Of a DNA stretch of 64,000 nt, positions 1-11,019 are shown piece after piece; positions within the stretch are counted from its first letter, which is position 1; each line of letters begins with the position of its first letter. The translations under genes were made by a program, and so were the position numbers. The notes under the pieces are model-generated. The model ran no database searches. It was not told the DNA's origin and worked only from the letters and a program-made list of their open reading frames with translations. This stretch comes from Eonycteris spelaea (lineage: Eukaryota > Chordata > Mammalia > Chiroptera > Pteropodidae), in contig PUFA01000546.1 in the NCBI GenBank assembly GCA_003508835.1, positions 62,001-126,000 of the forward strand, given 5' to 3'.

Positions 1-540
1 AACCAATACCCGAAAAGATATTTGCACACCGATGTTCATAGCAGCATTATTGGCCAGGATATGGAAGCAACCAAAGTGTCCTACAATAGATGATTGTATA
101 AAGAAGCTGTGGTACATACACTTAATGGAATATCACTCAGCCATAAGAATATATGAAATACTGCATTTGCAACAACATGGATGGACCTCGAGATAATCAT
201 GCCAAGTGAAATAAAGCCAGACAGAAAAGGTTGAAAAACACATGATATCACTTATATGTGAGATATAAACCGAAAAGCAACAAATGAATAGGACAAAACA
301 AGCAGAGACTCATGGACATGGAATATAGACTAGTAGTTACCAGAGGGTAGGGAGTGGTGGAGGGGGGAGGTAGATGGGGTAAAGGGCATCACATATGTGG
401 TGAAGAGAAAGAAATCTAACTATGGGAGGTGAACACACAGTGTAAATATATATATGCTTTACTGTTGGATTTCATTAACCAGTGTCACCATAAAAATATA
501 AATAAATTAATTAAAAATAGAACTAGGAAAAAAAAAAGAA
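1..540 (+). repeat. LINE-1 3' end, fragment 1
   Basis: The stretch matches the far 3' part of a mammalian LINE-1: the end of ORF2 is followed by a 3' UTR describing itself with words such as 'agagactcatggacatgg' and 'ttaccagagggtaggg'. It ends in an A-rich tail at about 500-540. The same words recur in the next fragment, so two copies of one L1 type lie in tandem. The 5' part lies outside the window. Subfamily not assigned. Confidence 0.85.
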
Positions 541-544
541 TTCT

Positions 545-1320
545 ATTGAATTAAAAAATGAACAGAAGACCTGAAGAGACACTTCTTCCAGAAGACATAC
601 AAATGGCCAACAGACAAATGAAAAGAAGCTCAACTTCACTAGATATTGAGGGAAATGCAAATCAAACCACAATGAGATACCATCTCACACCTGTAAGAGT
701 GGCTATCATCAACAAGACAAGTAATAACAAGTGTTGGAGAGGTTGTGGGGTAAAAGGAACCTCATACATTGCTGGTGGGAATGTAAATTGGTACAGCTGC
801 TATGGAAAACAGTATGTAGGTTCCTCAAAAAATTAAAAATCACCCAGCAATCCCTCTTCTGGATATTTACCCCCAAAATTTGAAAACATGTATTCAATAG
901 ATGACTGAATAAAGAAGCTGTGGTATATCTATACAATGAAATATTACTCAGTCATCAGAAAAGATGAAATACTGCCATTTGCAATATGGATGGATCTTGA
1001 GATTATCATGCTAAGCAAAACAAGTCAGATAAAAAATGTTGAGAACTATATGATTTCACTCATATGTGGGATATAAAACTGAAGTAAGAAACAGAACAAA
1101 CAAACAGAGACTCATGGACATGGACAGCAGTTTAGTGGTTACCAGAGGGAAATGGGGATGGCAGATATAGAAAAAGGTAAGGGGGTCAAATATATGGTAA
1201 AATTTAACTTTTGGTAGTGAACACACAACGCAATATACATATGACGTATTACTGAATTGTAATGAAAGCTATAGAATTTTATTAACCAATGTCACCCCAA
1301 TAAATTTTAAAAATTGGATA
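545..1320 (+). repeat. LINE-1 3' end, fragment 2
   Basis: A second L1 3' segment begins slightly further upstream in ORF2. A 92-codon open stretch at 558-836 carries the typical L1 ORF2 C-terminal region, then a frame break, then 3' UTR to about 1320. The ending 'accaatgtcaccccaataaa' is the kind seen in bat and horse L1s. It is a 5'-truncated, inactive copy. Confidence 0.85.
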
Positions 1321-1419
1321 TGAGACTCAAGGGACTGAGTGGTGAAGGAAGTAATACCTGAAGAAGGTATGTGACAAGGCAGAGTATGCACTGGACTACA
1401 GGCTTAGAGACTTGGATTC

Positions 1420-1660
1420 ATCTACTCAGCATATGCCACTTCAGCATTATTACGTGATGCTTAGAGTATGACCTCTGAGTTTAAATTCTGGCTCTATCCC
1501 TCCTCATTGAGTAATAATTAAGATTTACAAGCAGCAGTTTTCTTTTAAGTTCTCAGTTTCTCATTAGTAAGTGGAGATAATAATAGAACCTTCCTCATAA
1601 AGATTAGATCAGTTACCCACTCACATGTTTGGAACAGTACTTGCCTATACAAGCTTTTAA
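1420..1660 (+). repeat. MIR SINE
   Basis: The order of words is that of the ancient tRNA-derived MIR element: 'agttctcagtttctcatta', 'ggagataataatagaacctt', then 'ggaacagtacttgcc'. It is heavily diverged, as expected for MIR. Confidence 0.6.
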
Positions 1661-3497
1661 CAAAAAGTCATCTATGATGATGATGGTCTTGTCTAACCAG
1701 TGGATACAAGGTAACCGACACAATTCTTGATACAATTCTTGGAAGATTATAACAAATCAATCAGAAAATGGATAATTACATCATAGTTCAATAGGTAGTA
1801 CAACAGAAGTATACACAAGATACTAAGGAAACACAAGAGGACACCTAGATGCTTGCGTGAAGATCAAGAAAGAGTCGGAATTAGGTCTTGAGAGTGAGTT
1901 GGAGTTATCAGGTAAAGGTGAGCAGCAAGGAGTTGGAGGATAGAGAAAGCTAGGCCTCAAAATCAGGGAACCTTAAGGAGGTCATGATGGGAGGACGAGC
2001 TGGAGAAATAAGAAGGTAAAGCTGTGAAGAGGTATGAAGAATGATGCCCACATGAGTGTCATCTCTAAAGCAGCCTAAGAACTGAGGAAGGGCAGGAATC
2101 TGCTCTGCATTTTAAAAAGGTAACTACAATGTGGGGAATGGATTGGAGGAAGGGCTAAAGGAAAGGTGGCTGTATAAAAATGACAAATGACAACAGGATA
2201 AACTAAGAAAACAGCATTAAGAAGGGGAAGAGAAAGACATTTTAGAAAAATAAGAAAGAAGTAAAAATGGAAGGTGAGGGAGAAAGAGGAGCTCAAATAA
2301 TACTGCTTGGATAAGTCATTAATCTCTCTGAGCTTTACTTACTGATTTACGATTCAGCAAAAGTCCTCAAATATTATGGGACCTTACTGTGTGACAGATA
2401 CTATTTGCTTGGGATATAACAAATACAGACCTTTGCTCTCTAAGCTTATGTCAGAGAGCTTATCTTTAAAGTGGAGTCATTTTTAGTTTCCATTTTATAT
2501 CATTTATGTTGTTTTTATCAGGTACTTCTTTATTATTTGATAGTGATTGTTCTAGATATTACAATTTTCATCCCTAACTATCATAGTCTAACCTGAATTA
2601 ATATTACATTTCACCAAAAATGAAAGAACTTTAAGATGATATATTCCATGGACCCTGCTGGCTGTTTTAGCTATGACTGGGCCACTGCTGTCATATATTT
2701 ACTTTTACATAGGGTCGACCCTCAATATTTTGTGGATTTTGTATTTTTAAATTCATCTACTTGCTAAATTTACCTGTAACCCAAATCAATACTTGCAGGG
2801 CTTTGTGGTCATTCAGGGATACGTGCAAAGCAGCAAAATTCTGAATTTCAGCTCTTGGCTGAAGCTGAAAAAGATGACATTCTGCCTCCCCCCCCCCCCC
2901 CGCTCTATATTGTAAACAAGTGCCCAATTTTGCATTTTTTGCTTATTTTTGATAATTCTGTCACTGAAGTGGCCCCCAAACACTGCTGAAGTACTATGAA
3001 GCGTTCCTAATATAAAGTAGAGAAGTGTGAGATTCCATAAGAGTTGTAAGAAAGGACGTCATAATTTTGCTGTCAGATAATGATACTAGTTGTGGGAAAA
3101 AGCAGAGATCTGATAGCTAAATAACAAATGTGAAAAAAAGGATGAATGTTGTTAATGTCAGTGTTGATATGTCAGAAAATTATTTGATTAACTACTTGCA
3201 TATTTTCTCCTTTCAGAATATTCTTTAAAATTGGAGGCAGAAACATGCATTGTTTTTCTTGAAGTAGAAAATATACACAACAGCTGTTTGAAGTCACTGA
3301 ACATCTACCAAACGGGGCTGATATCTTTACAGCTCTCATGGGATCTCAACTTTCTACCACACTCAATAAACAATGTCAATTGATTATCCTGTTGCTGACA
3401 TTTGTTTATAGCTATACTACTGTGTCTTTTTCCTGAGTCAAACATTAAAAGTGCTGGGTGACAGAGTATCTGAAAAGAAGGAAGGAAAAAAGCATAC
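1661..3497. other. no gene recognised; intron-like AT-rich DNA
   Basis: I see no recognisable exon or young repeat. By position this would be intron 4 of the decayed NPHP1 copy. A run of 14 C residues lies at 2888-2901. NPHP1 exon 5, which encodes an acidic segment in front of the SH3 domain, was looked for on the minus strand and not found. Confidence 0.5.
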
Positions 3498-3618
3498 TCT
3501 GTTATATTCTCTCCATTAAGGACATGGCAAGTTCCTGCAGCTGGTGAGTAAGTTTATCCAAGAATAGTGCTCCTTTCCTTTTCTGATGATAGTCTCCGAC
3601 AGGTGCAAGTTCATCAGC
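3498..3618 (-). pseudogene. NPHP1: NPHP1 exon 4
   Basis: The acceptor 'tctctcatag' leads into ADELAPVGDYHQ and LDKLTHQLQELA, matching the end of the nephrocystin-1 coiled coil. A frame change near the end produces ATA TAA where the family continues into its acidic stretch. A GTATGC donor lies at 3497-3492. Confidence 0.85.
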
Positions 3619-4379
3619 CTATGAGAGAAGATAAGCCCATTTCACTGAAAAATTTATTTCAGTTTTATAGTATATTTATTTTAAAAGAAAAAAACTCCAG
3701 TAAATGCTAGAAGACAAAGTAAAAGATCAGTGTGAGACTATGCCTACCCTAGGGAAATGTAGATTATCAACGTTAGAATGCAAACGCAAATGAAAAATGA
3801 AATTATATACTTATTTTTTGTCTTTGTTTCTTTGCTAGTATTGCCCAGTGACCACTTGTCTCAGATGCAATAGCGTAGGACATGGCTAGCAATGTCTTCC
3901 ACTATAAATGCTTGTGAGTCTTCTAGCCCTGGTACCTACCTGAAACTCAGGGCTTATGTTAAAAGAAAAATTCTGAAAGCAATGCAAGGAATAAGTTCCT
4001 TTTATTTCTGCAGAGTCACTGATGTTAGAGCTGCCATGTGATAGAAGCAGCCAGGTTATATACTCTCTCCCACAATGTAATTCAAACTAAAACAATCCTA
4101 AAGTGTAAAATGTAAAACTCACACAATATAAAAAATAAAAATAGTTTATTCCTGGATTTTCTGCGTCCTCAGTGCTGGGTAAGCTCACCAAAGCTGAATT
4201 TTCATCAATATTTTGAGGCCCTGGCTTTTCTGCTCTAACGCTCACATCAGTAAGCCTGCTGGACGAGTCAGCATTGCTACAGTCCAACTTCACCGCTAAG
4301 GAAACCCAAGAACTTCCCACTCTAATGAAGTCCCACTTCATGAAATGTTTGTAAAAAAGAAATTAATCGTAATACTTAC

Positions 4380-4441
4380 TTTGTTTAATTTTTTGAAGAG
4401 CATTTTTATTTTCATCAATTGTCTGTTTCAACTGAATACAC
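4380..4441 (-). pseudogene. NPHP1: NPHP1 exon 3
   Basis: A strong acceptor ('aaaaatttag') and a consensus donor (GTAAGT at 4379-4374) frame a 62-base exon reading CIQLKQTIDENKNALQK. An extra A in a six-A run shifts the final residues; 61 bases are expected. Confidence 0.88.
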
Positions 4442-5130
4442 CTAAATTTTTAAAAAGAAAAAAAATATTTTTCTATTGTTAAACAGAAAGTAATTTTATA
4501 AAATCATACATAAGTCTTTAAGCAGGCAAAACAATTAGCAATTAATATGGCTTACATTTAAAAATTCACATATGTTTTTCCACACATTATAGAGGAATGG
4601 TCCCCCAAACTTAGCATCACTGGGCACAAAGAAATCTGACCGTGTCTTCAAAGATTACGTAGAAATTATTTTTATTTTATATCCAGCCATTATCAATCAA
4701 ACATAAGGGCTAAATTCAGCCTATAAATTTTATTCTATTTAAAAATCTAGTAAAGCAAGTACAATCAACCTTTACTTTTTTTTATTATTGTTTGATTAAT
4801 TCAACTTGATCTAAACTCCTTAATCAATCCTACTAATAAATGTAGTTAATTAACTTTCCTTCAACATGTTAAAATTTGTATTTTATTTTGCTTTTAAATA
4901 CTTTGAATGCCTGATTTAAGTAAAACTTTTTCAAATGATTCTAATGAATCATTTAAACTAATAGAATGAATCTCACATTCCTTTGACTGTTATACACTCT
5001 TAAATATCCCAAACTCAGATTATCTTAACGATGTCCTAAACTTAATACAAAAGTATTAATAGTCTAATTCGATTTCGTTCATCAGACTACATAATTTTAA
5101 ACACTATTTAATTTTAAACTCTCCCAGGGT

Positions 5131-5164
<34 letters not shown>

Positions 5165-6003
5165 GTCAAAACAAAATGAAAAAAGTTATCCACCAAGAGA
5201 ACAGTTTTCTCACCTCAAAGGAGTTAGGTCACCATCCTTAGCATGGTGGAATTACTAATAGAGATTTCTGACCAGGTCACAGGATTGGGGCTACATAGGC
5301 CAAGGATCTACCATAACTCTGCCTAAACCACTAAGGTTCACTCTGAGCAGTGTTTATGGTTGCTATCATGAAAGCAAGTCCACAAACTTCAGGTTTTGGT
5401 TTTTTCTCCTAGATCCAAGTTAAACCACAATATAATTCTTCCATTTGTTCAAATGGACCAAAGCTTGCGACTACTGAGATTTCAGTGAAGTTCCTTCTCT
5501 TGCTTGACTGAATTCTGCAGTTTTTAGATTTAAAACATTTGTATTGCCTTCCCACTCTTAATGTCTTATAGCAAAGTAATGTTAGACATATTAACTAACC
5601 ACTGTGAACCTTAATTTTTAATAATATTAATAATCATCTCATGATGTTATTGCAAAATTAAGAAAAAGTTTCTCGAGTGTGGACCATACTGCTTGGTAGA
5701 GAGTAAAAAATAAATTAAGTTTCATCTTTTTAACATTTGTAATTCTCTATTTTAATCTTACCATTTATCAATATTTAGACCTGGTAGATATAGATAATTG
5801 CAAGAAATATTTAAGAATATGTTTTGGAAAATTTCATTCATTGTTACCTCAAGATTATTTACCATTTTGTCTTTTTAGGAACTGTATTAAAAAAAAAAAA
5901 AAAGGAAAGAAATAATGCCTCAAACAATTTCTATGCTGTAAACACCGCTCATTTAAATGCAAGTACAGTTCCCGGAAAGCTTATAAAATTTAGTATGCTT
6001 TAC
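4442..6003. other. NPHP1 intron 2, no further gene seen
   Basis: AT-rich intronic DNA with a GTTTT simple repeat and an A run at about 5889-5902. No extra exon was recognised on either strand. Confidence 0.6.
5118..5162 (+). repeat. (GTTTT)n simple repeat
   Basis: Five-base units of GTTTT follow one another, ending in a T run. It lies inside NPHP1 intron 2. Confidence 0.85.
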
Positions 6004-6076
6004 CTTTGGTAAATCTCTGTCCTTTTACTGGCTTCTAGAGCTCCTTTTAATCGACTCTCAAAAGCAAACTATCAAC
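6004..6076 (-). pseudogene. NPHP1: NPHP1 exon 2
   Basis: The acceptor 'tttattgtag' precedes the exon and the donor GTAAAG follows it. The exon starts VDSLL and resumes as ESRLKGALEASKRTEIYQ after a one-base loss inside a TTTCTGAG-like word. It is 73 bases where 74 is expected. Read straight through, the frame hits TAA. Confidence 0.85.
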
Positions 6077-6149
6077 CTACAATAAATGGAGATTGTTTAA
6101 AATATCAATTGTAAAATACCATATAACCTTAGAAAATAAAACTCTAATC

Positions 6150-6680
6150 TTTTTTCCCAATATTTTATGATGAACACGTACAATAAAGTGGAATTTCCAC
6201 ATACAATAAAGTGGAAAAAATTTTACAGTGAACAACATATACCCACCCACTAGATTCTACCATTAACATTTTACTATAGTTATTTGATCCATCAGTTCAT
6301 CAGTCCATCTCATTTTTATATATTTGAAAGTAAACTGCAATCATCAATGCATTTCCTTCTAAATAATGTGCCATGGGCATCGCTAACTAGAGTTCAGATT
6401 TCCTGTAAAATTTACATACAATAAAAATGTACAAATCTTAAGTGTACATTTGCTGAGTTTTGGCAAACACATACACCTGTGTAACTCAAACCCCATCATA
6501 GAAAAGTACAATTACACCGAAAAGTTCCCAGAAAGTATGTACCCTTTTCTGTAATCCTTTCACACAGCATGTTTTTGAGATACTTCATATTGTTGTGTTA
6601 TCATTAGTTTATTCCTTCTTATTGCTTAGTATTCATTTCATGAACATGCCACGTTTTTTAATCCTTGTTCTTATAACTTG
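6150..6680 (+). repeat. ancient LINE-1 3' UTR-like sequence
   Basis: Words such as 'ccattaacattttactat' and 'aactagagttcagatttcctg' resemble the long 3' UTR of old mammalian L1M families. It lies in NPHP1 intron 1. Subfamily and exact ends cannot be judged by eye. Confidence 0.45.
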
Positions 6681-7519
6681 ACTTAGCATTTTCCAAACAC
6701 TACATTTAACTTTCCCAATGTATCCACAAAAGAGGCACATACTTTTGTTGGGTTCTTCTCTATAAATGATGGAAAGACAACAAAGTGAATGAAGATAGAA
6801 AAATAAGGTTCACTAACTTCTTTTCTACTCTTGCTATTTTGCATCTGCCTGAAGTGGTTACAAAATTCTCACACCTGGTGACAATGAGTCATCATAGGCA
6901 TGAGCTCTTGATCACCTGTTCCCTGGACACCAAGTTGGAAATCTGTTCTGTGCTTTGCTTCAGGCATTCTCTGTGGGGATGGGGAGAAATTTGCTCACAC
7001 AATCAAAGAACTCTTTCAGGACATTCAGGGTACCAAAGGCTCCTGAGCTAATTCTTCACGCTGAATAATCCACATTGAATAAACCTAACAGTTTTTGTTT
7101 TATCTTTGTTTTAATAACAATATTTGTAGTTTACTTCTCACATTTTTCCTGGTTCTCCCAATATCTCATTAAATTTAAAATCAGATACAGAACCATATTA
7201 AGCATTTAGCCAAAGTTTAGCTTAAGTCAATGCCTCGTTGAGTTTTTATTTTACTTATACTGAGCATTTTGTTTTTGTTGCACTACTGTAATTCCAATGG
7301 AGTCACTTAAGAAATACTTATCCATCAAATCTTCGGTACTTTTAAAATGAAAGTCCAAAACTGGATAAAATATGAGCATTCAGTAAATCTTGTCTGCCAA
7401 AAATTAGAAAATACTTTATTTAGTGAAAACAACACTTAGTAATAGATTATATGAAAATTAAAAAGTAAAATTAGCAAAGTGAAGTAAGAATTTCAGAAAA
7501 CAAATTAACAACCCACTAA

Positions 7520-8080
7520 TTACTACCTACTTTTTATTTCTTAAAGTAATTCACATTTGGTATTCAAAATTATGAAAATACCAAAAAGTATAAAAAGAAA
7601 CATAACCATCAGCATGCTACCAGTGACCACCATGTTTCCCTTTTCTACATATATATAAAAATTTATTGAAATATTGTATATTCAATTTTATGTTCTTTCT
7701 TCAACTGACATTTTATCATTCTTCCTAACACATTAAAATCTCTTTAACAAAATTTTTAAACACAGTGTTACAGCCTATCCTAAGTTATGTATCCATTCCC
7801 CATTACTGATCATTTTTTATCCAGTCTATTACTTTATAAGTAATAATACTGTGATGAATACTTTTATACATCAATATCTGTCCCATTATTATTATATTAT
7901 TATATTATAATTATAATAATAATAATTATTATTATTTTTATGCATGGTAAACTCCTGGAAATGTAATCACCCAGCTTAGGGGCATGAATATTTGCTACAA
8001 ACTGCTATCCAGAAATGCTGTTAACTTATACCCTGGAGAGTGCACTAAGTGCCAGTTTCATCGCACTCTCCCCAGTACTG
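7520..8080 (+). repeat. possible ancient LINE fragment with AT-rich core
   Basis: The text around 7740-7870 ('cagtctattactttataa', 'atactgtgatgaatac') resembles old L1 3' UTR sequence. An ATT/TAA low-complexity tract sits at about 7886-7937. Assignment is tentative. Confidence 0.35.
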
Positions 8081-8639
8081 ATTATTATGGATTTTAAAAT
8101 ATCTGTGATATCTTATTTCCTTTGCAATTACTTATCTTTGAAGTTAACTTTTTTCATGTATGAGTTATTTGTATTTCTTTAGTTCAGTCCTTTGCCCTCA
8201 CACGTGAGGACTCGCCTATTTTGCTTGAATTCACGTGAAGCAGTAACAGCCTCCATTGGAGCAAGGCTGAAGAAAAGGGGGCCTGAGAGTAGAGAATAGT
8301 GTTGGCGTAGAGGTGGTTTGAAATGGTTACTGTTAAGTTTAGGGTTGGAAGTAAAGTGGATTAAGGGAGGTGTTCCGGTTGAGACTGATATGTTGGAGGG
8401 GGGTGCAGAGGGTGGGCGCTCAGTCGAAGGTCACGATTTCGGGAGGTTTGGCCCCCAGGGTCGGGTTGGGAGGATGAGGGGTCAGAACCCGGGTTTGGTA
8501 GGGGATACTGGGAATGGCAGCGTAACAGAAGGGAAGGTCTGTGGGTCGGGCTGGCTTCCAAGATTCGGGTGCCCTGGTATCGCCCCGCCAGCGCACAGGC
8601 CGCGACACAGTCCAGCCCCGCAGAACAGCCGGACGATAC

Positions 8640-8707
8640 CTGCTGCTTCAGCTCCAGGCTCCGGCGATGCAGCGACTGCAGGGGGTCCGCGGCCGCCGAG
8701 CCAGCAT
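8640..8707 (-). pseudogene. NPHP1: NPHP1 exon 1 coding part
   Basis: ATG at 8707-8705 opens with MLARR. The rest of the exon matches nephrocystin-1 (DPLQSLHRRSLELKQQ) only after moving one frame, so one base is missing near codons 7-8. The coding part is 68 bases where 69 is expected. The donor site, GTATCG, follows at 8639-8634. Confidence 0.85.
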
Positions 8708-8771
8708 CTCTTCATCTCCGTTCAGGGCGCCCGCCGGTCGCCAGGGGAACCGCGGCGGCGGTCCCGGCAAG

Positions 8772-8779
8772 TGACGTCA
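8772..8779. promoter_or_regulatory. perfect CRE (TGACGTCA)
   Basis: The eight-base palindrome recognised by CREB/ATF factors lies 65 bases upstream of the NPHP1 ATG on the minus strand, inside the CpG island. It survives although the downstream reading frame is broken. Confidence 0.7.
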
Positions 8780-9399
8780 CTGGGTGACACCATCAGCGCG
8801 CGCCCGCCTCGCAGCTCGACGCCGTGCGTGCGGGTGGCGGAATACGAGGCTAGTTCTGTGTGAGTACCCACTTCCTCCAGAGGCGCGAGCTCTCAGACTT
8901 CCCGCCCAGGAGGTCGTCTTTTCCTGGCCAGCTGGGGTGGAACTGGGGGAATGCTCACGGCGTGGGAGACTGTGTCCCACGATACCGAAATATTGCTCCC
9001 ACATGCCCGCTGGGGGACTCGGTGTTACAGCATTGGTTTTCTGATGCCAGTTTTGCTGAACCGTAAGCTACACCATTTAAGCATCTTAAACTCTTAAATT
9101 TATTGCAAGGGTAGTTTTCCAATATGGCCTTCATGGGATCTCCGGTTCTGCTGCATACTTTAATTTCAAAAGGTAATTTTAGTTCTTTGCCATTTGGGGT
9201 GTTGCTGAAGTTTCATTTCACCCAGTTTTGCACGTTGTCCATACGGAATTCTGTGAGGGTGGCGATTCTTTGTGTTCTACAGCAAGCCTATGAGCAAGTA
9301 ATTATCCCCATTTTACACCTACCCTAATGGAGATTTTATTAACACTTTCCCAAGTGGGACTGAATCTTTAAAATCCAATGTCCACTTTCCACTATTTGA

Positions 9400-9960
9400 G
9401 CTCACTTTTCAAGGGAACTACACTAACATATGTTACATACAGGCCCAGCTACCATACTATTTTGTACTTTTATCTTCAAGTATAATATATAGAAAAGTAA
9501 CAAGCGTCCACCTCACTGAATTTTCCAACTGAACACATCCCCACATAACATCACCCAGATTAGGATACAAAACATTACCATCACCCTAGTACTCTTCTGC
9601 TTCTCCTAATCTCTACCTACCTCCACTCCTCAAAAGTAAACACTAGCAATGTGTCCTGGCATCTTGTAGGGCTTTGCACTGAACATGTTTGCGAAGTGTA
9701 TCATCAGTGTGTGTAGTTGTAGCTTGTTCATTGTGAGATTTCATTGTGTGACATACTCTAATACACTCCTTTGTTTTACTGTTGTTGGGACACCTGAGTA
9801 GTTTCCAGTTTAAGCCTATGCAGCTACTTAGGACCATATATGTACAAAGCTGAGCCACAGAGCATGTTTTATGTACAGCTTTAGTGGATACTGCCTATTT
9901 TCCCAAAGTTGTACTGATTTACTTTCTACCATCGGTGTATGTTGTGTTCTTCATGCTCTT
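9400..9960 (+). repeat. ancient LINE 3' UTR-like sequence
   Basis: The passage from 'ttttccaactgaacacatcc' to the TTGGGACACCTGAGTAG-type word near 9785 resembles the 3' UTR of old L1 families. Ends and family are uncertain. Confidence 0.4.
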
Positions 9961-10464
9961 GACAGCACTTGGTACTGTCAGCTTTTTGTAGCTCATGTAT
10001 TTATTTGAATTAATTTCTCCATTACAGCTCGTACTTAAAAGTTCACTTAAATACCACATAGTATTTCCATTAGAAATGTCTGTAACAAATGAGAAAGTGG
10101 TAAGTGCTGTAAAACATTTTTAAATGGATTAATAAGTTAGTACTTCTAAGTTATCTTGTAAGAGGTAAGCAAAAAAAACTGCACTAAAGACCATCTGTTT
10201 ATGAAATCCTTATTTTAAATGTCTATAAATAGATAATATTCTGTATCTGATTTGTAGGGATTTCCATATTTTAAGTAGAAAAATTAGTCATGAATATAGT
10301 TTAACTCTATGTTGGTAAAAATAAAAATGAACCCCTACATATGTGTATATGTAGGAGCAATAAGGATGAAAAAAGTTCATTCTTATTCACCTCAGGTGGA
10401 AAGATGACTTTGATTTTATACATTTTTTTTCTGCTTTTATGTTTATTAGTATTTGATGCTAAAT

Positions 10465-11019
10465 TTACTCAGGCTACAAGTTTTTGTTTCTTCAGTTTCT
10501 TCTAGGATATCTTTTTATTCTGCATAACCTTCTCTTCTGGTTTAGGAACAATCTGCTTTTTAAGTGAAGATCATCTCAATGTGGCGAGGAGAGCTCACGT
10601 ATGAGTTAATTCGCCCATGAGTTCTGTAAGTTCTGCGCTGCATCTTGGGAGCTTTGTTCACCTGGATGTGTTCAATGACCAGAGAATCTAGATCTAAACC
10701 CTTAAGTTCAGCATTACTCTCTGCATTTTTAAGCATGTGCAGCAAAAATTCAGCACTTTTTAGGCCACTGACTCTGTGTCCAGCCCCATTCCATTGTTTG
10801 GCCTGGGCACATCTACCAACTCCACCATTGTAACAACGGAATGGCACACATTGCTTATGTAAAGTTACATCCTTCGGATACTTGGTAGCTTTTCAGATAT
10901 GCATACCCTTGATGGCCTGGGCAGTTTTCACTAGTGTTCTTAAAGTAAACATGAAGATTTGAACCTTTTGATTTGCATCATTTTGTGGGATTTTCTGGGT
11001 CAAGTGAATAGTGAACCAT
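10465..11019 (-). pseudogene. RPL17: RPL17 processed pseudogene
   Basis: An intronless copy of the 60S ribosomal protein L17 coding sequence lies on the minus strand. The start reads MVHYSLDPENP at 11019. The middle reads [14 protein letters not shown] and [20 protein letters not shown], then [16 protein letters not shown]. The end reaches a TAA at 10467-10465. The span of 555 bases equals the length of the 184-codon parent. Stop codons occur in the 5' third (TGA soon after the start region) and after IFT near 10563, and frames shift around residue 70-80. Lack of introns and the disruptions indicate an old retrocopy made by LINE machinery. It sits between NPHP1 and MTLN and is unlikely to be expressed as protein. 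Confidence 0.93.

Larger units (their letters stand above)
3498..8707 (-). pseudogene. NPHP1: NPHP1 (nephrocystin-1) 5' region, exons 1-4, frame-disrupted
   Basis: Nephrocystin-1 is a scaffold protein of the ciliary transition zone and cell junctions; loss in humans causes nephronophthisis. Four minus-strand segments with good splice signals join into its N-terminal coiled coil: 8640-8707, 6004-6076, 4380-4441 and 3498-3618. Recognisable residues include MLARR at the start, IYQRCIQLKQTIDENKNALQK across exons 2-3 and LDKLTHQLQELA in exon 4. Measured against the human protein as I recall it, exon lengths differ by -1, -1, +1 and -4 bases, so every exon shifts the frame. Introns are retained, so this is not a retrocopy. 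The SH3 and later exons would lie beyond position 1. The 5' end faces MTLN, as in human 2q13. Either the true locus has been lost or this is a duplicated, dead copy. Identity is near certain; pseudogene status is very likely. Confidence 0.85.
8400..8960. promoter_or_regulatory. NPHP1: CpG-island promoter of NPHP1
   Basis: CpG dinucleotides become dense here and fall off on both sides. The island contains NPHP1 exon 1 and a palindromic CRE site just upstream of the start codon. A possible plus-strand splice donor (GTGAGT at 8860-8865) would allow divergent transcription to the right, but no plus-strand protein was recognised. Confidence 0.75.

Noticed and set aside
4087..4341. Minus-strand 84-codon open frame between NPHP1 exons 3 and 4, first taken as an extra exon because phases would fit
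   Set aside because: In nephrocystin-1 exon 3 joins directly to exon 4, and the segment has no similarity to the protein. It is intronic chance.
8318..8863. Plus-strand 181-codon open frame across the CpG island
   Set aside because: GC-rich islands produce stop-poor frames. It overlaps NPHP1 exon 1 antisense and has no recognisable family.
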